From: Pelodera strongyloides
Lineage: Eukaryota > Nematoda > Chromadorea > Rhabditida > Rhabditidae
Length of the DNA stretch: 64,000 nt
Direction of reading: 5' to 3'
NCBI GenBank assembly: GCA_036852015.1
Contig: JAANDG010000093.1
Span: 124,001 to 188,000 of the forward strand
Shown: one piece after another, positions 12,346 through 24,500 of the stretch
How positions within the stretch are numbered: position 1 is the stretch's first letter
Layout: every line of letters starts with the position of its first letter
The notes under the pieces: generated by a model
The model's input: the letters and a program-made list of their open reading frames with translations, nothing else
Databases searched by the model: none
Told to the model about the DNA's origin: nothing
Program-made: the position numbers and the translations under genes

Positions 12346-13844
12346 TGGAAGTAGTTAAAACTAAAACTACCTTCGATTGAACATGACTGCCCCACAACTG
12401 TGAAACTGTTAATCTTGGTGAGGCGCAATTGGCAGAATAGCATTATAATTAAATTAGTGCACAATAATATCGAATATTTACAGTCGGCACGAAAGTAATG
12501 CTGTATCAAATTCATCGCATCTGGACAACCAATTTAGGCGCTCTTCGAAGGGTATATGTTTGTAATAAAGTGTGCATGATTCTAATGCCAATTTTTTTCT
12601 TCGACTTCCAACTATGTACAGCCACATACAGAAGGCAGAGCACGCTCTGGCAGTCATGTCCAAGTCGACTATCGCGCCAAGAGAATACGCCTTGCCAAAA
12701 TTAATAATTTGTGTTGCACAAAAAGAGGTCACCGAAACAAAAATTCGCGTTTTTGGTTCATATGGAGAAATAGTGTCACCGTTTCTTGTGCGCCTCAATC
12801 CCTCTTATCGTAAATATTGTATCCCAATATGGAATGGCTTCTCCCAGTACCTATCACCTCTCACCCGGGTGATCCCACCCCATTGGGAGCTGTCGGAAGT
12901 GGAGATCGGTCCCAGCCGTGGTCCTTCCACCGTCTGTTTGTACGCTTACAGAGACACCGCCCCAGGGGCCAGCCCTAGTCTTACTCGCACTTCACTCGCT
13001 ATGTATATACACTAAACAGTCCTCGGACCACACATTACTATAGAGTATCTTCTGTCAAGACTACTTAGCGGCCCTATCAACAAACATATGTATAACCCAA
13101 AGCGCCGACGCTTGTTTATATTCACGTTTTAACTTATTTATGAGAGATGCTACTGCTACTAGATTCGAAACATTTTACAAACGATGTTATTAAATAGCAT
13201 ATAATTCATTGCTAACCTAACCTAACCTTAACCTTCCATCAATAAGGAAAATGGTGCAGAAGTGCATTATATTTTAACATGGCCTGAGAGGCACCAGATG
13301 AAGTTACCACGTTACTACACTGTACTGTTTAATTCGTTTACATCAGTGTTACACCATTTCCTATCTTAGAGCGTTTGGATTTCGGCTCACTTTTCTTGAA
13401 CCCTCCAGGAGCATTGTTTATTTTCTACAATACCATTCGCTTGTGGAGTTCCTACGTATTAGAAAATCGTTATCCAACATATTGTAAATCATTGACGGTT
13501 TGCATCGAGCTATGCACAATTCGAGTTCTGTAGTAAAAAAGTGAACGAACAAGGCGTTCAATCCAGAAAACGCTAGATTTACCCTAAGTTTGACCAAAGA
13601 ATGCGCTCATCTTCCTCTCTTTTTTTGCCCGCGCGCACTTCCTTTACAGTATTTACCAAGGCGTGCGCGACAGTTTATCGGGGCAAAAATTCCAAAGACC
13701 TTCAGCTTTAAGCAGAAGCTGAACAAAAGCGATTTAGTTTTGTGAAAGCAATTGTATGAACCTTCTAAGGTCATCATCCTTGCAAACATTTCTTCTTACC
13801 ATAAACGCAACGGTTTTGCGCAGACGATGTTATACTAATGCATG

Positions 13845-13863
13845 GTTTCCGTTTCAGGCAAGT
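13845..13863 (+). promoter_or_regulatory. Likely SL trans-splice acceptor
   Basis: A TTTCCGTTTCAG acceptor ends at 13857, only 6 bases before the ATG of the Kunitz/Lustrin gene. In nematodes a strong acceptor just ahead of the start codon usually marks spliced-leader addition. It also supports the chosen start. A cis intron from an upstream 5' UTR exon is the alternative. Confidence 0.55.
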
Positions 13864-16800
13864 ATGCGGCTACTACTTGCCGCAGTACTTCTGCAACTGG
13901 CGATATGCCAAGTATATTACAATTATCCAAGACAACAACAACGGTAAGCTAGCATTTTCCCATACCTTGGGTGAATTTTTTTAAGATCTGCATTCACACA
14001 AGCCAATAAATTTTCGTTGAGAATGGGAACTACAACATCGCTTTTCAGCACAGCATACTACCCAGTGAGAACGAACTGTCAGACTAGGTGCAATCAACAA
14101 ACTAGGTACAGATGGAACTATAGGCCGCAGCCACAAGGTAAGTCTAAGGAAAGAGCTGTAAACATACTGATTGCCTATTAGAGTTGAACAACCTATCGAG
14201 TAAGAACGGGCTCACATAAAAGCGTGTTTATTTCGTGCAACAGAAAGCACCATAAGCTTTCTTTAAAAGTGGATGTTACAGTGGACGTACTTGGAAGAGA
14301 ATGTGATAATTTTTCCTTTCCTGCATGTTTCCCGAGTTTCAGGTCAAGTTCGACAAGTAATCAATATTCCCTTTGTGATCACGATGCGACCTCCTGTGGT
14401 ACAACCAGTCGCTCCAGTGCGTCCAGTGCGTCCAGTGCAACCACCCGTTATCAATACCCCTCCCCCACCCACACCCCTCCCGCAACTTCCTTCCCCGAGG
14501 CCTGTAAATCCCAACGTGGTGATCCCTACAAGATGGAGACCCACACAGGCAACAACCCTTCCCACACCACCACCAGAGTCGTCAACGGTTCCCCCCACAA
14601 CTACTGCGTCCACAACGACAACTAGCACTACAACGACGACAATGACCACTACGAGTACCACAACAACGACATCAACAACAAGTACAACTACCACAACAAC
14701 AACTACTTCAACGATGCCGCCGACAACAACGAGGGCCACTACCAGAATAACAACCACCACAGAAGAGCCAACAACCACCGCGGAGCAAACGACGCCAACC
14801 ACAACAGGAGCGCCTACCCCACCTCCAGAGGAAGGTGGGTTATTCTTCGGTTTCACTGTTTTTTTTTCTTCAAGAATGGGAATGATGAGCACATCTCACT
14901 ATATCTTTGCACACTTTGAACGGTCAAAGCACTCGGAATGACAAATGCACGAGAAATTCCGATTCACCCACTTTTGGTCTTTACTACAAGTAAACGTGAA
15001 CGTTACAAACTCGTATACCTAGTACTTACCATAGTTTTTCCGATTTGGACCACTATATGTGGTGTAAATAATGAAACATAACAGATAAATACTATTACGA
15101 CATTTGCGCACTCACCCACGCACTCAGTCTTGCAGTAATCACAATCGATCCACGTCTGCCCACGCCTCCTCCGGAGGTGCCTGCCCAAAAGCAGAATGGC
15201 AGACTTCCCACGACCATTTATATGAGCCCAGAAAGGAGAAGGCCCACTACAAGGAATCCGTCCAGTAAGTACATTCAGACGCAGCCCCCGCTCAAGCTCT
15301 CTTCCTGTGGATCGCATTTGAAACCGCTGAGCCTTAGTAGTCACGTATAGATTCGCAAAGTTAACGTAACAGAGCACAACTAAGAACACAACGTCTGCAT
15401 TTCTATTCACGCGTGCTTCTTAGGATCTCACAGGACTTAACAAATAAATTTACAGGCCTATGTCATCTTTCTCGCTTCATATATTAACAAATGACACTGA
15501 GAGCTCACCAGACAGTTTAAGTGTGGTTTTTAGCGTTTGTGAATCCTTGCCCGACGGTGAGAGCCCTGCTGAACAGTTTCAACGTGCCAATTCCGTGTAA
15601 TCACCTCAACCAACCAAATGGAGGATGTCCTGAGGTTTTTGTTTTAACAGTTCGAAAATAATCAGCGGTTGCTAAGTTTTTATTTAGTTCCATGGGAGCG
15701 GTTTCCACGATGAAATATTAGTTATGTATGATTGATATTTACGATACTTTAGGATTACTGGTGTCACACTGGTTCAACATTCGCTACGACTGCCTGCTGC
15801 CCTCTGGTGAACAGACGTGAGTTTCTTTTCGTTTTTTTTATTTGAGTCGGACGTATCCGCGAGTGCACGAATATTGGATGTGTAATATTTACCCAATTTA
15901 GAAGACCGCTGCTCACTGGAAAGATCAGTAGGCGAGGGAGATGATCTTATTGCCCGATGGTATTTCGATCCGGCCCTCAAGTAAGACTTTTTCTAGTTTT
16001 TCAATTAATACATATTGTTTCTGCTCGGTGTTGGATAAGTTATGATGTTTGTGTTTAGAGAATGCAAGCGCTTCCTCTACAAGGGCACAAAGGGTAATCC
16101 GAACAACTTCATAACGAAGACGCAGTGCATGGATGCATGTGGAACAAGTGAGTTTTAAATATTCAATTTGAAATAGCTAAACTATTATACGCTTGGTGGT
16201 AATAACAAAACAAAGCCTTCAGAGCCTGAACAAGAGATGGGAAACCCTTGCAAGTTCGGAAAGCCTGCAGTGGATCATAGACAAATCAGAATCGAATGCG
16301 GTCCAGCAAACACGACTACTTGCCCTGATAGAACATTCTGTCACATTGGCGACACACCGGAAACGACTGCATGTTGTGAAACATCGGGATGTGAGTATAT
16401 GATTTTTATTCGCTCAAGATCGAAAGGTGACGTCTTCACATGGACTGTGGCTAATTCGCAACCCATTTCAGTGTCAGACCCGTGTCTGCTTTCCATCAAC
16501 GTCGGACAAGGTCCAGCAACGATCCGTCGTTACTACTATAATACTCTCACAAAAAGATGCACCGAATTCACATTCCGAGGAACTAAGGGAAATGAGAACA
16601 ATTTCCTCACACTGGAGCAGTGTGAAGGGAAGTGCAATAGTGGGTTTTGTTTATAGTAAAAGTCATTTTTTTACCGTTAGGTATCGCTTTATATGGTTGA
16701 ACTGAAATAATATAAAGATGTCCATAGACACGAATAAAAAAAACCTGGTTATTGACACCAAGGATCATCCAACATATTTCAGAGTGGAGCAATCCGTGTC

Positions 16801-19800
16801 CAACGCCTTTGAACTATTCCTTCCGACGCGAATGTCATCCAGATACGAACAACGTTTGCGAAAAGGGAGAGTGGTGTCATGTGGGACACAGCCAAGACAC
16901 TTCAGTATGCTGTCCTTTAGGTAGGTTCATAATCACAGGCCGAAAGCTTCGGCTATGAAGGTAAAATAAGCGCATGTTGTGTGTGTGTGGTTTAATACGA
17001 AGCGAGACTGCTTTCAGCCGCGCAAGACGCCTGTTCTCAAGCTCTTGCCTATGGAGAAGGTGACAAAAACTTGACAAGGTGGTACGCTGATCCAACAGAC
17101 ACGTCGTGCACCAGGTTGGCTTTGTTTGATTAAGTAGCTCTATCTGAATTTAACAATATACTTACTGGATGTAGTGTATCGATAGTATCTTTTTAATCAT
17201 ATGAATCTTTTAGAAAGTGTCTTCCGTTCCGTTACAACGGATCAAAGGGAAATCAGAACAACTTCCTCACCAAGGAGACTTGCGAGAAAAAGTGCAGACG
17301 TCAGTTTGATCAACTGGCCTTCTTCTCAGTATGTAATTCCGGTTCGAGTAAAATAACTAATATGCTCCATTTAGCCGAATGCAAGGATCCATGTGGCTCT
17401 GGAAAAGTGCTTCGTCTTCACGGTATTCCCCGTAAATGTTCGCCCACTGATCCCTGCCCCACCAATCACTGGTGTCACGTGGGTCTCACTCGGGAAACAA
17501 CCGTTTGCTGCTCGGCTGGTGAGTTGCGAACGCATACGTAACGCTTGTTACACCTGTTATGAATGGGTGTTCTAGATTGTTCTCAATCAAGGCAAGGTGA
17601 AGCGAACGATCCCACTTTCAGTACCAAATACCTGTGAGCTCCCGCTTGCGGTTGGATATGGTAACGGTCACATGTCTCGGTTCTACTTTGACTCGAATCT
17701 CAAAAAATGTGTCGCGTTCATCTACAAAGGAGAAGGCGGAAATCAGAACATGTTCTTGACAAAGGTAGTTAATCTTTGCCCAACTATCGCGGTTAGCCGC
17801 ACTGGTACATCCATATGTGCAGTTTACATATGATCGTTCATTTTAGGATGACTGCCAGCTCATTTGTCCCACTTATGAGAACCCATGCGGTACTGGAAAA
17901 CCACTCTTGATAGGAACCGAGCCAAAGGTTAGTCATTTTCCGTATTAGTTTTTTTCGACAATCGGAACATCTTATCAAAGATCCGTGGGAGGTTATTGAC
18001 CTTAATCAACTACCGCTTAGATCTGTAATCCCAACGATCGGTGTCCTTCGACCCATTTCTGCCATATTGGAGGAGCACCAGGAGCGCAAAACTACTGTTG
18101 TCCCAAAAGTAAGTGACATTCTATAATGCTTTGCTTATTCCCGCTCTAACTTGTGTTTGACACAATTTCAATTTGATCATTTTCAGATGGTGATCCGTGT
18201 GGGCAGGACCTGTCAGTCGGATCAGGAACCTATGAAGTCACTCGATACTACTACGACAAGCAAACAAGAAGATGTCGAGAGTTCAACTATTTGGGTACCC
18301 AAGGAAACGCGAACAATTTCCTATCAGTGACAGATTGTGAACTTGTTTGTCCAGGTTTGTAGATTCATACTTCTCACTGATCCCAAGTTTTTCCACTTTA
18401 TGCGTTTCCATTATTGCATGTTATAGCCCTGCCCAACCCTTGCCGCGAAGGTGAACCACTTCTAAACTTGGCAAAAGAAGCAGTGATCTGTGGAGGCGAG
18501 GAAACTTGCGCGAATGGATATTTCTGTCATGTGGGAGGCTCGCCGGAAACTACCAATTGCTGCCCTGGAAGTAGGTGTTTGTTTTCAAAAAAAAAATGGC
18601 TTGGACAGTCGGCCTTTTTCGCTATGCAAAGGTATGTGACAGTTAACTAAACCCACAAACAGAACGACTAATGAACGAATATCAGCTCGTAAGCCGTGCG
18701 ATCTTGCCTTGGAAGTTGGAGACGGAACAGACAGACTGGAGAGATGGTTCTTCGATGGAAGTGTCCAAATGTGCCGACCATTCATCTACAAGGGAATGAG
18801 AGGAAATGCGAACAACTTCCTCACTAAACAGGCCTGTCGTGCCGTTTGCAAAGGTAAAAGAGCGGAACTTTACTAATATTGCTAATCATGCTACGACAGA
18901 CAACGAACAAGCCAAGTGAATGATTATTGGCAGAATGAGAAGAATTATATGTCGCAATATCAATAAATTACAGAAGTGAACCCATGCGCTCGTGGTGAAC
19001 CGCTACAGAACAAGGAGGGAGACAGACTGTCCTGCATGCAGACGCTGGCTGTAAGCTTCTTTCTTCCTAATTAAGTGTAGTATGAAAATTCGAGGACAAT
19101 TTGAATTTTGACAATGGAAAATTCGCGTCTAACCATTAAACTTCAGAATGACACATGTCCGACAAACTACTATTGCCATGTGGGAGGAAACTCGCTGACT
19201 ACTGTTTGCTGCCAGAGATCGAGTAAGTTACAAGACTAGTTTGACTCTTAAAAAGAAGCGAAAGGGCTTATTTTATTGTATAAATGATATGTCCATTATA
19301 GGTGTTGAATCCTGCGATCAACCCGTGCAAGAAGGTGTAGGAAAGATGCAAATACCAAGATGGCATTACGACAAAAAGAACAACAGGTGAAATTTTGAAA
19401 CCAATCCCAATTAATAAACAATTGAAATCAAGTAAGTAAATCAATGAGTGCAAATTTTAGGTGCTCTCCATTCATCTACACTGGCCTTCAAGGAAACCAA
19501 AACAATTACATCAGTGAAAAGGCGTGCAAAGCTGCTTGTCCAGGTGTGTTATCTGTCAAAAAAGACTTGATCAGTTTCATTAGACCAACAATTCTTCGAG
19601 AGCCTTAACAAATAGAGACACATTGTAATGAGACACACCTTCAGAATACCGTGAATACTGCCCGCATGGTCTTCCGTTGGTGGAGCGAGGAACTGTAACA
19701 AGCTGTGGCATTGATAAGGGATGCCCTCAAGGATTCATCTGCCACATGAGCAGTGAATTCAACGTCTCGATTTGCTGCGAGGTAAGGGAAATCACATAGC

Positions 19801-20086
19801 TTGTGAGCGTAGCCAAGCTACGCATCAGTCTTCTCTAAACCACTATATATTTATATATATAAACTATATATTTATATATATAAACTTTCAGGACCCAATG
19901 GACTTCTGCCTTTCTTCAAGAGACCCGGGACCATGTAATGGAAAGGAGAAGAGATACGGATATCATGCGGAATCTGACACCTGTGTCGAATATGAGTATG
20001 GAGGTTGCGGAGGAAGTCTGAATAACTTCCTTTCCCTGCAAAGATGCACTGAGATTTGCTGCAAGGAATACAAGAGAAAGCACTAA
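13864..20086 (+). CDS. Secreted Thr-rich protein with eight Lustrin-Kunitz pairs
   Basis: Twenty-five exons splice to 1079 residues: 13864-13943, 14049-14137, 14343-14834, 15534-15634, 15753-15816, 15902-15980, 16059-16147, 16223-16390, 16472-16639, 16783-16920, 17018-17114, 17214-17299, 17375-17518, 17622-17764, 17847-17927, 18021-18108, 18187-18354, 18427-18570, 18686-18853, 18974-19050, 19147-19222, 19302-19386, 19461-19543, 19645-19781, 19892-20086. A signal peptide (cleavage near residue 15) is followed by a Pro- then Thr-rich mucin-like stalk (57-220). Then come eight repeats, each a Lustrin-type Cys module (NPC...CP...FCHVG...CCP) followed by a Kunitz fold (Y-D...C...F-Y-G..GN.NNF...C...C). 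Only the last Kunitz (FC, GPC, TC, GCGG, RC, IC) has all six Cys; the other seven lack Cys2 and Cys4. Secreted nematode Kunitz repeat proteins are often cuticle or matrix protease inhibitors; that role is inferred here. Confidence 0.92.
14578..14814 (+). repeat. Thr codon low-complexity tract
   Basis: A coding stretch of ACA, ACC, ACG and ACT codons inside exon 3 of the Kunitz/Lustrin gene. It encodes a Thr-rich, probably O-glycosylated stalk. The antisense frame is an artefactual Val-rich run. Confidence 0.9.
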
Positions 20087-20116
20087 GGACTCTTCGCATC
20101 ATGTGTTCCTTTCTTC

Positions 20117-20122
20117 AATAAG
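20117..20122 (+). terminator. Variant poly(A) signal AATAAG
   Basis: AATAAG lies 31 bases after the stop of the Kunitz/Lustrin gene. It is a variant of AATAAA, placed as expected for a short nematode 3' UTR. Confidence 0.45.
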
Positions 20123-21543
20123 AATCGAACAATGTTCTTATTTACTCATACAATTATACCCCCATTCAGTTCGGCTTTCGTTGTCTACGCTTGATAGACA
20201 AAATTGATGTATCCTTATTTTCCATTACCACGGACGATCCAATTCATTTTCGTTTGTGTTACTGCCTTCAGCCCTTGCTCATTCACATTTAATTGATTGT
20301 TCAATATTTATTTATTCATTTATTTTCCTCGGTGCCCACAAGTATTTTACTGCACCAGTGATTGACCTTTCAATCAATACGTTACCCTTTAATTTATAGC
20401 CTATATTCAAATTCTAATCTTCATTCAGATCGTTTCCTGAGCCAATTTTTCACATTTTCTACTGTGATTGTACGACCAAATGTCAGCCTTTTCCCGTCCG
20501 TTATAGCGGATGTCTGAGACCAATTTCAAAACTTACACGTTGTGATTAGATCTCGAATACTTAATTTAATAAATGAATTCTTTAAAGGTGGCCATTGATA
20601 ACGCACGTTCACAAGTGCAAAACTGATCAGATAAAGATAGTTCCATAGAATATTAAAAAATATTTACTACACAAAAAAAAAAACACAATTTTCGCATAAT
20701 TAATGACAGGTCGAGGAAAACCTACAGAAGATGTTTAATATTTAATATATCAAATACGTAAAAAAAAATAGTTAGGCATATTATGCGCTGCAGTTAGATG
20801 AGGCCACGATTCAGAGAAGTACAACAAGACAATCATAAACGCCTACTTTCTAGGGAAACGCTAGAAGCAAAGGACAACAAATGGTAATAAAAAGACTCAC
20901 ATAAGTTAACACATGCAAATAAAGGCGAAGCCTAATCGCGGGGACGGAAACGGCACAATATACACTATTATTCTAGAACGAATATATGGATAAGAGAAAT
21001 ATGATGCACCTGCGGTAAGACCCCACATACGTAATGCACTGTGCAGCTAAGCGCTCGACAAACATACAAACATACAACCAAAAAAAAATAGTTTTTGAAA
21101 GGCAAAAGAAACAATCATCATCAGAAACACTAGAAAAAAACAGCACAATGAACATGCAAAAGCGTTGTTAGGAACAAAGCTGCTCAAAATAGACATAGGC
21201 TAGAAAGGAGCACAAGAAATTCGAAGGAAAGCGATTGTAATCACCAGGATAAATCAGTATCACGGAGATAAAGGTCTTAGGGAAACTAGCTTGAGAATTG
21301 ATCATTTTAGGGAGCCGCGAGAAAAAAATGTTTACATATTAACAATCAGCTAATGGCTTCTTGTACAGACGTTGGGCAATTGGTTTAAAAATGCCAAGCA
21401 CCAAATTTGGGACGAAATTAGTTCTCTCATAATACCGAAAGAGAGAATACACCTGTACGGCTGCGAGCAATTCAATAAGCGAAAGGTTGAAAGAGCGTTG
21501 CTAATTAGTCCGCCTTTTCACGCCGATAATTGCCTTTCCGGTA
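20123..21543. other. Tail-to-tail spacer
   Basis: About 1.4 kb of AT-rich DNA between the 3' ends of the Kunitz/Lustrin gene (plus) and patronin (minus). No gene is seen. It should contain the patronin 3' UTR. Confidence 0.6.
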
Positions 21544-24500
21544 CTAATTATCTCGGTGTGAAGCTGTGCCCGAGTGTGGAATCTTTGGTTTGGTCCAGAA
21601 TTGATCTTGAAGCGAAAATCCATCAATTGTGGCACACAATGAGCGGGTGGGCACCTGTGAGAAGGACTTGGCACCCGAGTCGTACCTGAAAATAGGAGAG
21701 ACGAATAAGACAATGAAGGCAACAGAGAGGACAAAAGTAACCGGACACATCTTTTTCAAAAGTACTAGAAAAAATTAGTGAACATATTGAAACTTCAAAG
21801 ATGGCATCTGAAACTTACTTGAACATCAGTTTCATCATGCTCGTGTTGCACACCTTCGGGCCTGTTCCACAAATCTTGTGCACGGTATTGGAAGTCTGCA
21901 ATGAGTTGTTTCATATATTTGCTTTCTTTTTCCATTCTTGAAACGGGAGTTCCAATGTATGTGCACAGCAGATTAATCCAACTAATGTTCGTTGTAATTG
22001 ATAAACTACTTAAGTGCCCATGATCTACACTCACCTGATCCCAGCTATACAGTCCTCTGAACTGACACTTTTGATCGCGGAAGAGGAATAAGAAGTGTTT
22101 TGCGTCACTTTTTCCCATTTCACCGAGAACCTTAAAGGAAAACAAGGTTAAAGAAGGTCATGCATAAAGATGAACGATCCATTCATCTCACAACGGATGA
22201 GGCTGCTAACAAACAAAGGGACAAAATAAAGTAGTAATATATCAAGCTCAGATGATCTTACCTTGTTCCTATCTGTATCGCTCACAGCTCCGGGAAACAC
22301 GCTGTACTGCAGGGCGTTAATTATTAAAGAGCGGTTGGACTTCGTTGCGGTCTTCGCGAAGAGTTTCAGAGCTAAAAACGTTAAAGAATATTAAATAATA
22401 TATAGATCTAAATAAAGAAATTCAATACATTGCAAAAATATATCACTTATTACTAAGTTAGGCTTACTAGGTTCAGCAGTCGAAGGCACAAAAATCCTTG
22501 CATCCCCATCCACATTACTCTTGCCTCTCTGTCTCTGAAGGGTGCGCGACTTTTCAGTGTCTGTGCTCTCGGACATCTGAACACATACTATTAAATAATT
22601 TCACATGAAATTAAAAATCCACATATGTCTTCAGTTCTTGCGCCATGGGTAAAAAAAGATCACATGAAATTAACAATGCTTTTTATTGTGTGTGTTGTAC
22701 TGAGTTTTCATGTAATGAATGACAAACTAGTGCGTTTATGCATGTGTTATGTTCGCAACGTTTTTTTTAATATTTAGTATATGAGAACACCATTAAATCA
22801 ACATACGGTGCTCTTTGTCCGAATAAATGGCGGCTGAGAGTGTCCCCTTCCAGGTAATCTAGCAGAAGAAGGCAAAGAGGGTTCCAGACTGGCTTGTTCC
22901 TTTTCAAGCTTTCTGCGCTTGTAGTCCTCCAGAACACGTTGCCTGAAAACAATTGATGAGCTACTTCTAATTATTGTAAATAGCTGCCCATGGTCGGTTG
23001 ACAAACTAAATGACAATTTTTCTCACCTGTGTAATTCTTTTTCCAGTTTCCTCTGTTCGGCCATCTCCTTCTTTTCATCCTCTTCACGGCGTTTCTCGGC
23101 CAACTTCTGCTCCAATTGGTCGACCTAAGCGATAACAATACTCCCTTACTTTTGATAGTACTTTCGTTCGGCTCCAGTCAGCCACTTACTTGTGTCTCCA
23201 AGATATGTAATTGTAAAAAAATACATCAGTATGAGTCTGACTCCCTGACTACTGCGCGCCGATAAGAGTATATTAATAATTTTCTAATCTCAAGTGCACC
23301 GAAAACGTACTTACCTTTTGAGGGATTTCCTCTCTTCTTTTCATTGTTTTGGCCAATAGTGCCTCCTTTCGAGCTTGCCGCTTTTGTTCTGCCTGAAATG
23401 CCGAGACATTTTAAAGGCACAATTATACAGGGCTGATATATCTGTTAACAAAGATCAAGTATTGTAGTATGAGTCAGTCTTATTATTAGAGCTATGAGGT
23501 GGACTGCAGTACATTCCCATTTTTGTTTGATTTTACTGTACAAAATACATGATGAGTCAATGATTCACCTTGGACATAACACTTTTAAAAAAAACTGTAA
23601 AAAAGCTCACGATCTTATCGAATTCGGCCACTGCTGCTTCATCTGCCACAACAAATGCATTGCTTTGTGGTTGTGAAGGTTGAGAAGATGGGTCTCTTGG
23701 AGGCGATGACTGGGGTTGGGATTGCGCACGTGATGGAGATGGTTCTACAAAAAAAAATTAACAATCAGTTTCTGTAGACAGAAACTAATTGTTAATTTTG
23801 CCCAATATTAAAATCCTACAAGATCAATTGCTCCATCTGCTAGGTTCAATCAGAATTTTGTGGGGGAAATTTTCAAATTGTCAATACAGATAGATCCAAA
23901 TGGTTTCCATGGAATCGGGAAGAGTAACTGATCGTTTTGACAAAAACGACTTACCCTGCACAATAGTTTGTTGTGCTCCCAAAGTCTGCGCATTCTGTTG
24001 GATAAAGTTCGGCTCGTCGGTTGAACTGAAATACAAAGGTAAACTTGCTACAGCTTCAAAACTGCGTGAAGGTACATCACATGGAAATAAAAATACGTAT
24101 TCTGTAAAAATTTCCAAACAAAAGAGACAGAACGTACATTCTCCTACTAGCAGGTTGAGATTTCAGTGATGCAGCAACAGCAGTCGTCTGACGGCTCTCG
24201 TCTTGTACATGAGGAACAAGATCGGGCTCATTTACCAAGTCTTGCTAAAAAAGAAAAATTTCAAAAGATATAAGCGAAAGGAATATGCGATGAATTACTA
24301 CGCTTACCCTAGATAAACGCACTCACATGGCTTTTGACGAATGTCTGATTTTCCCATGTTCTCCTCTGTGGTCGTTGGATCTGTTTGTACGTGAGACCCC
24401 AGTTGGTCAGATTGCGGTTCAATTCCAATGGAGGGTCCAAACGAGACGATGACGCCTGAAATATGATGCGTGAAACAAAATATGTAAACCAAAATACTAC

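Larger units (their letters stand above)
9957..13844. other. Spacer between divergent genes
   Basis: About 3.9 kb between the starts of the DEG/ENaC gene (minus) and the Kunitz/Lustrin gene (plus), so it should hold both promoters. Identified content: two simple repeats, a pair of tRNA-like repeats and a possible retrotransposon scrap (listed separately). At 13206-13236 there is a short CTAACC repeat, which differs from the nematode telomere unit TTAGGC. An open frame of 147 codons at 12572-13015 is unrecognised. Confidence 0.5.

Noticed and set aside
12572..13015. 147-codon plus-strand frame
   Set aside because: Long for the region but with no recognisable motif, no splice partners and an abrupt GC shift near 12830; not enough to call a gene.
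13206..13236. Telomere-like CTAACC run
   Set aside because: Too short, and the unit is not the nematode TTAGGC telomere repeat; probably chance or a decayed simple repeat.
14344..14892. 182-codon Val-rich minus-strand frame
   Set aside because: The antisense shadow of the Thr-rich exon; composition follows from ACN codons read backwards.
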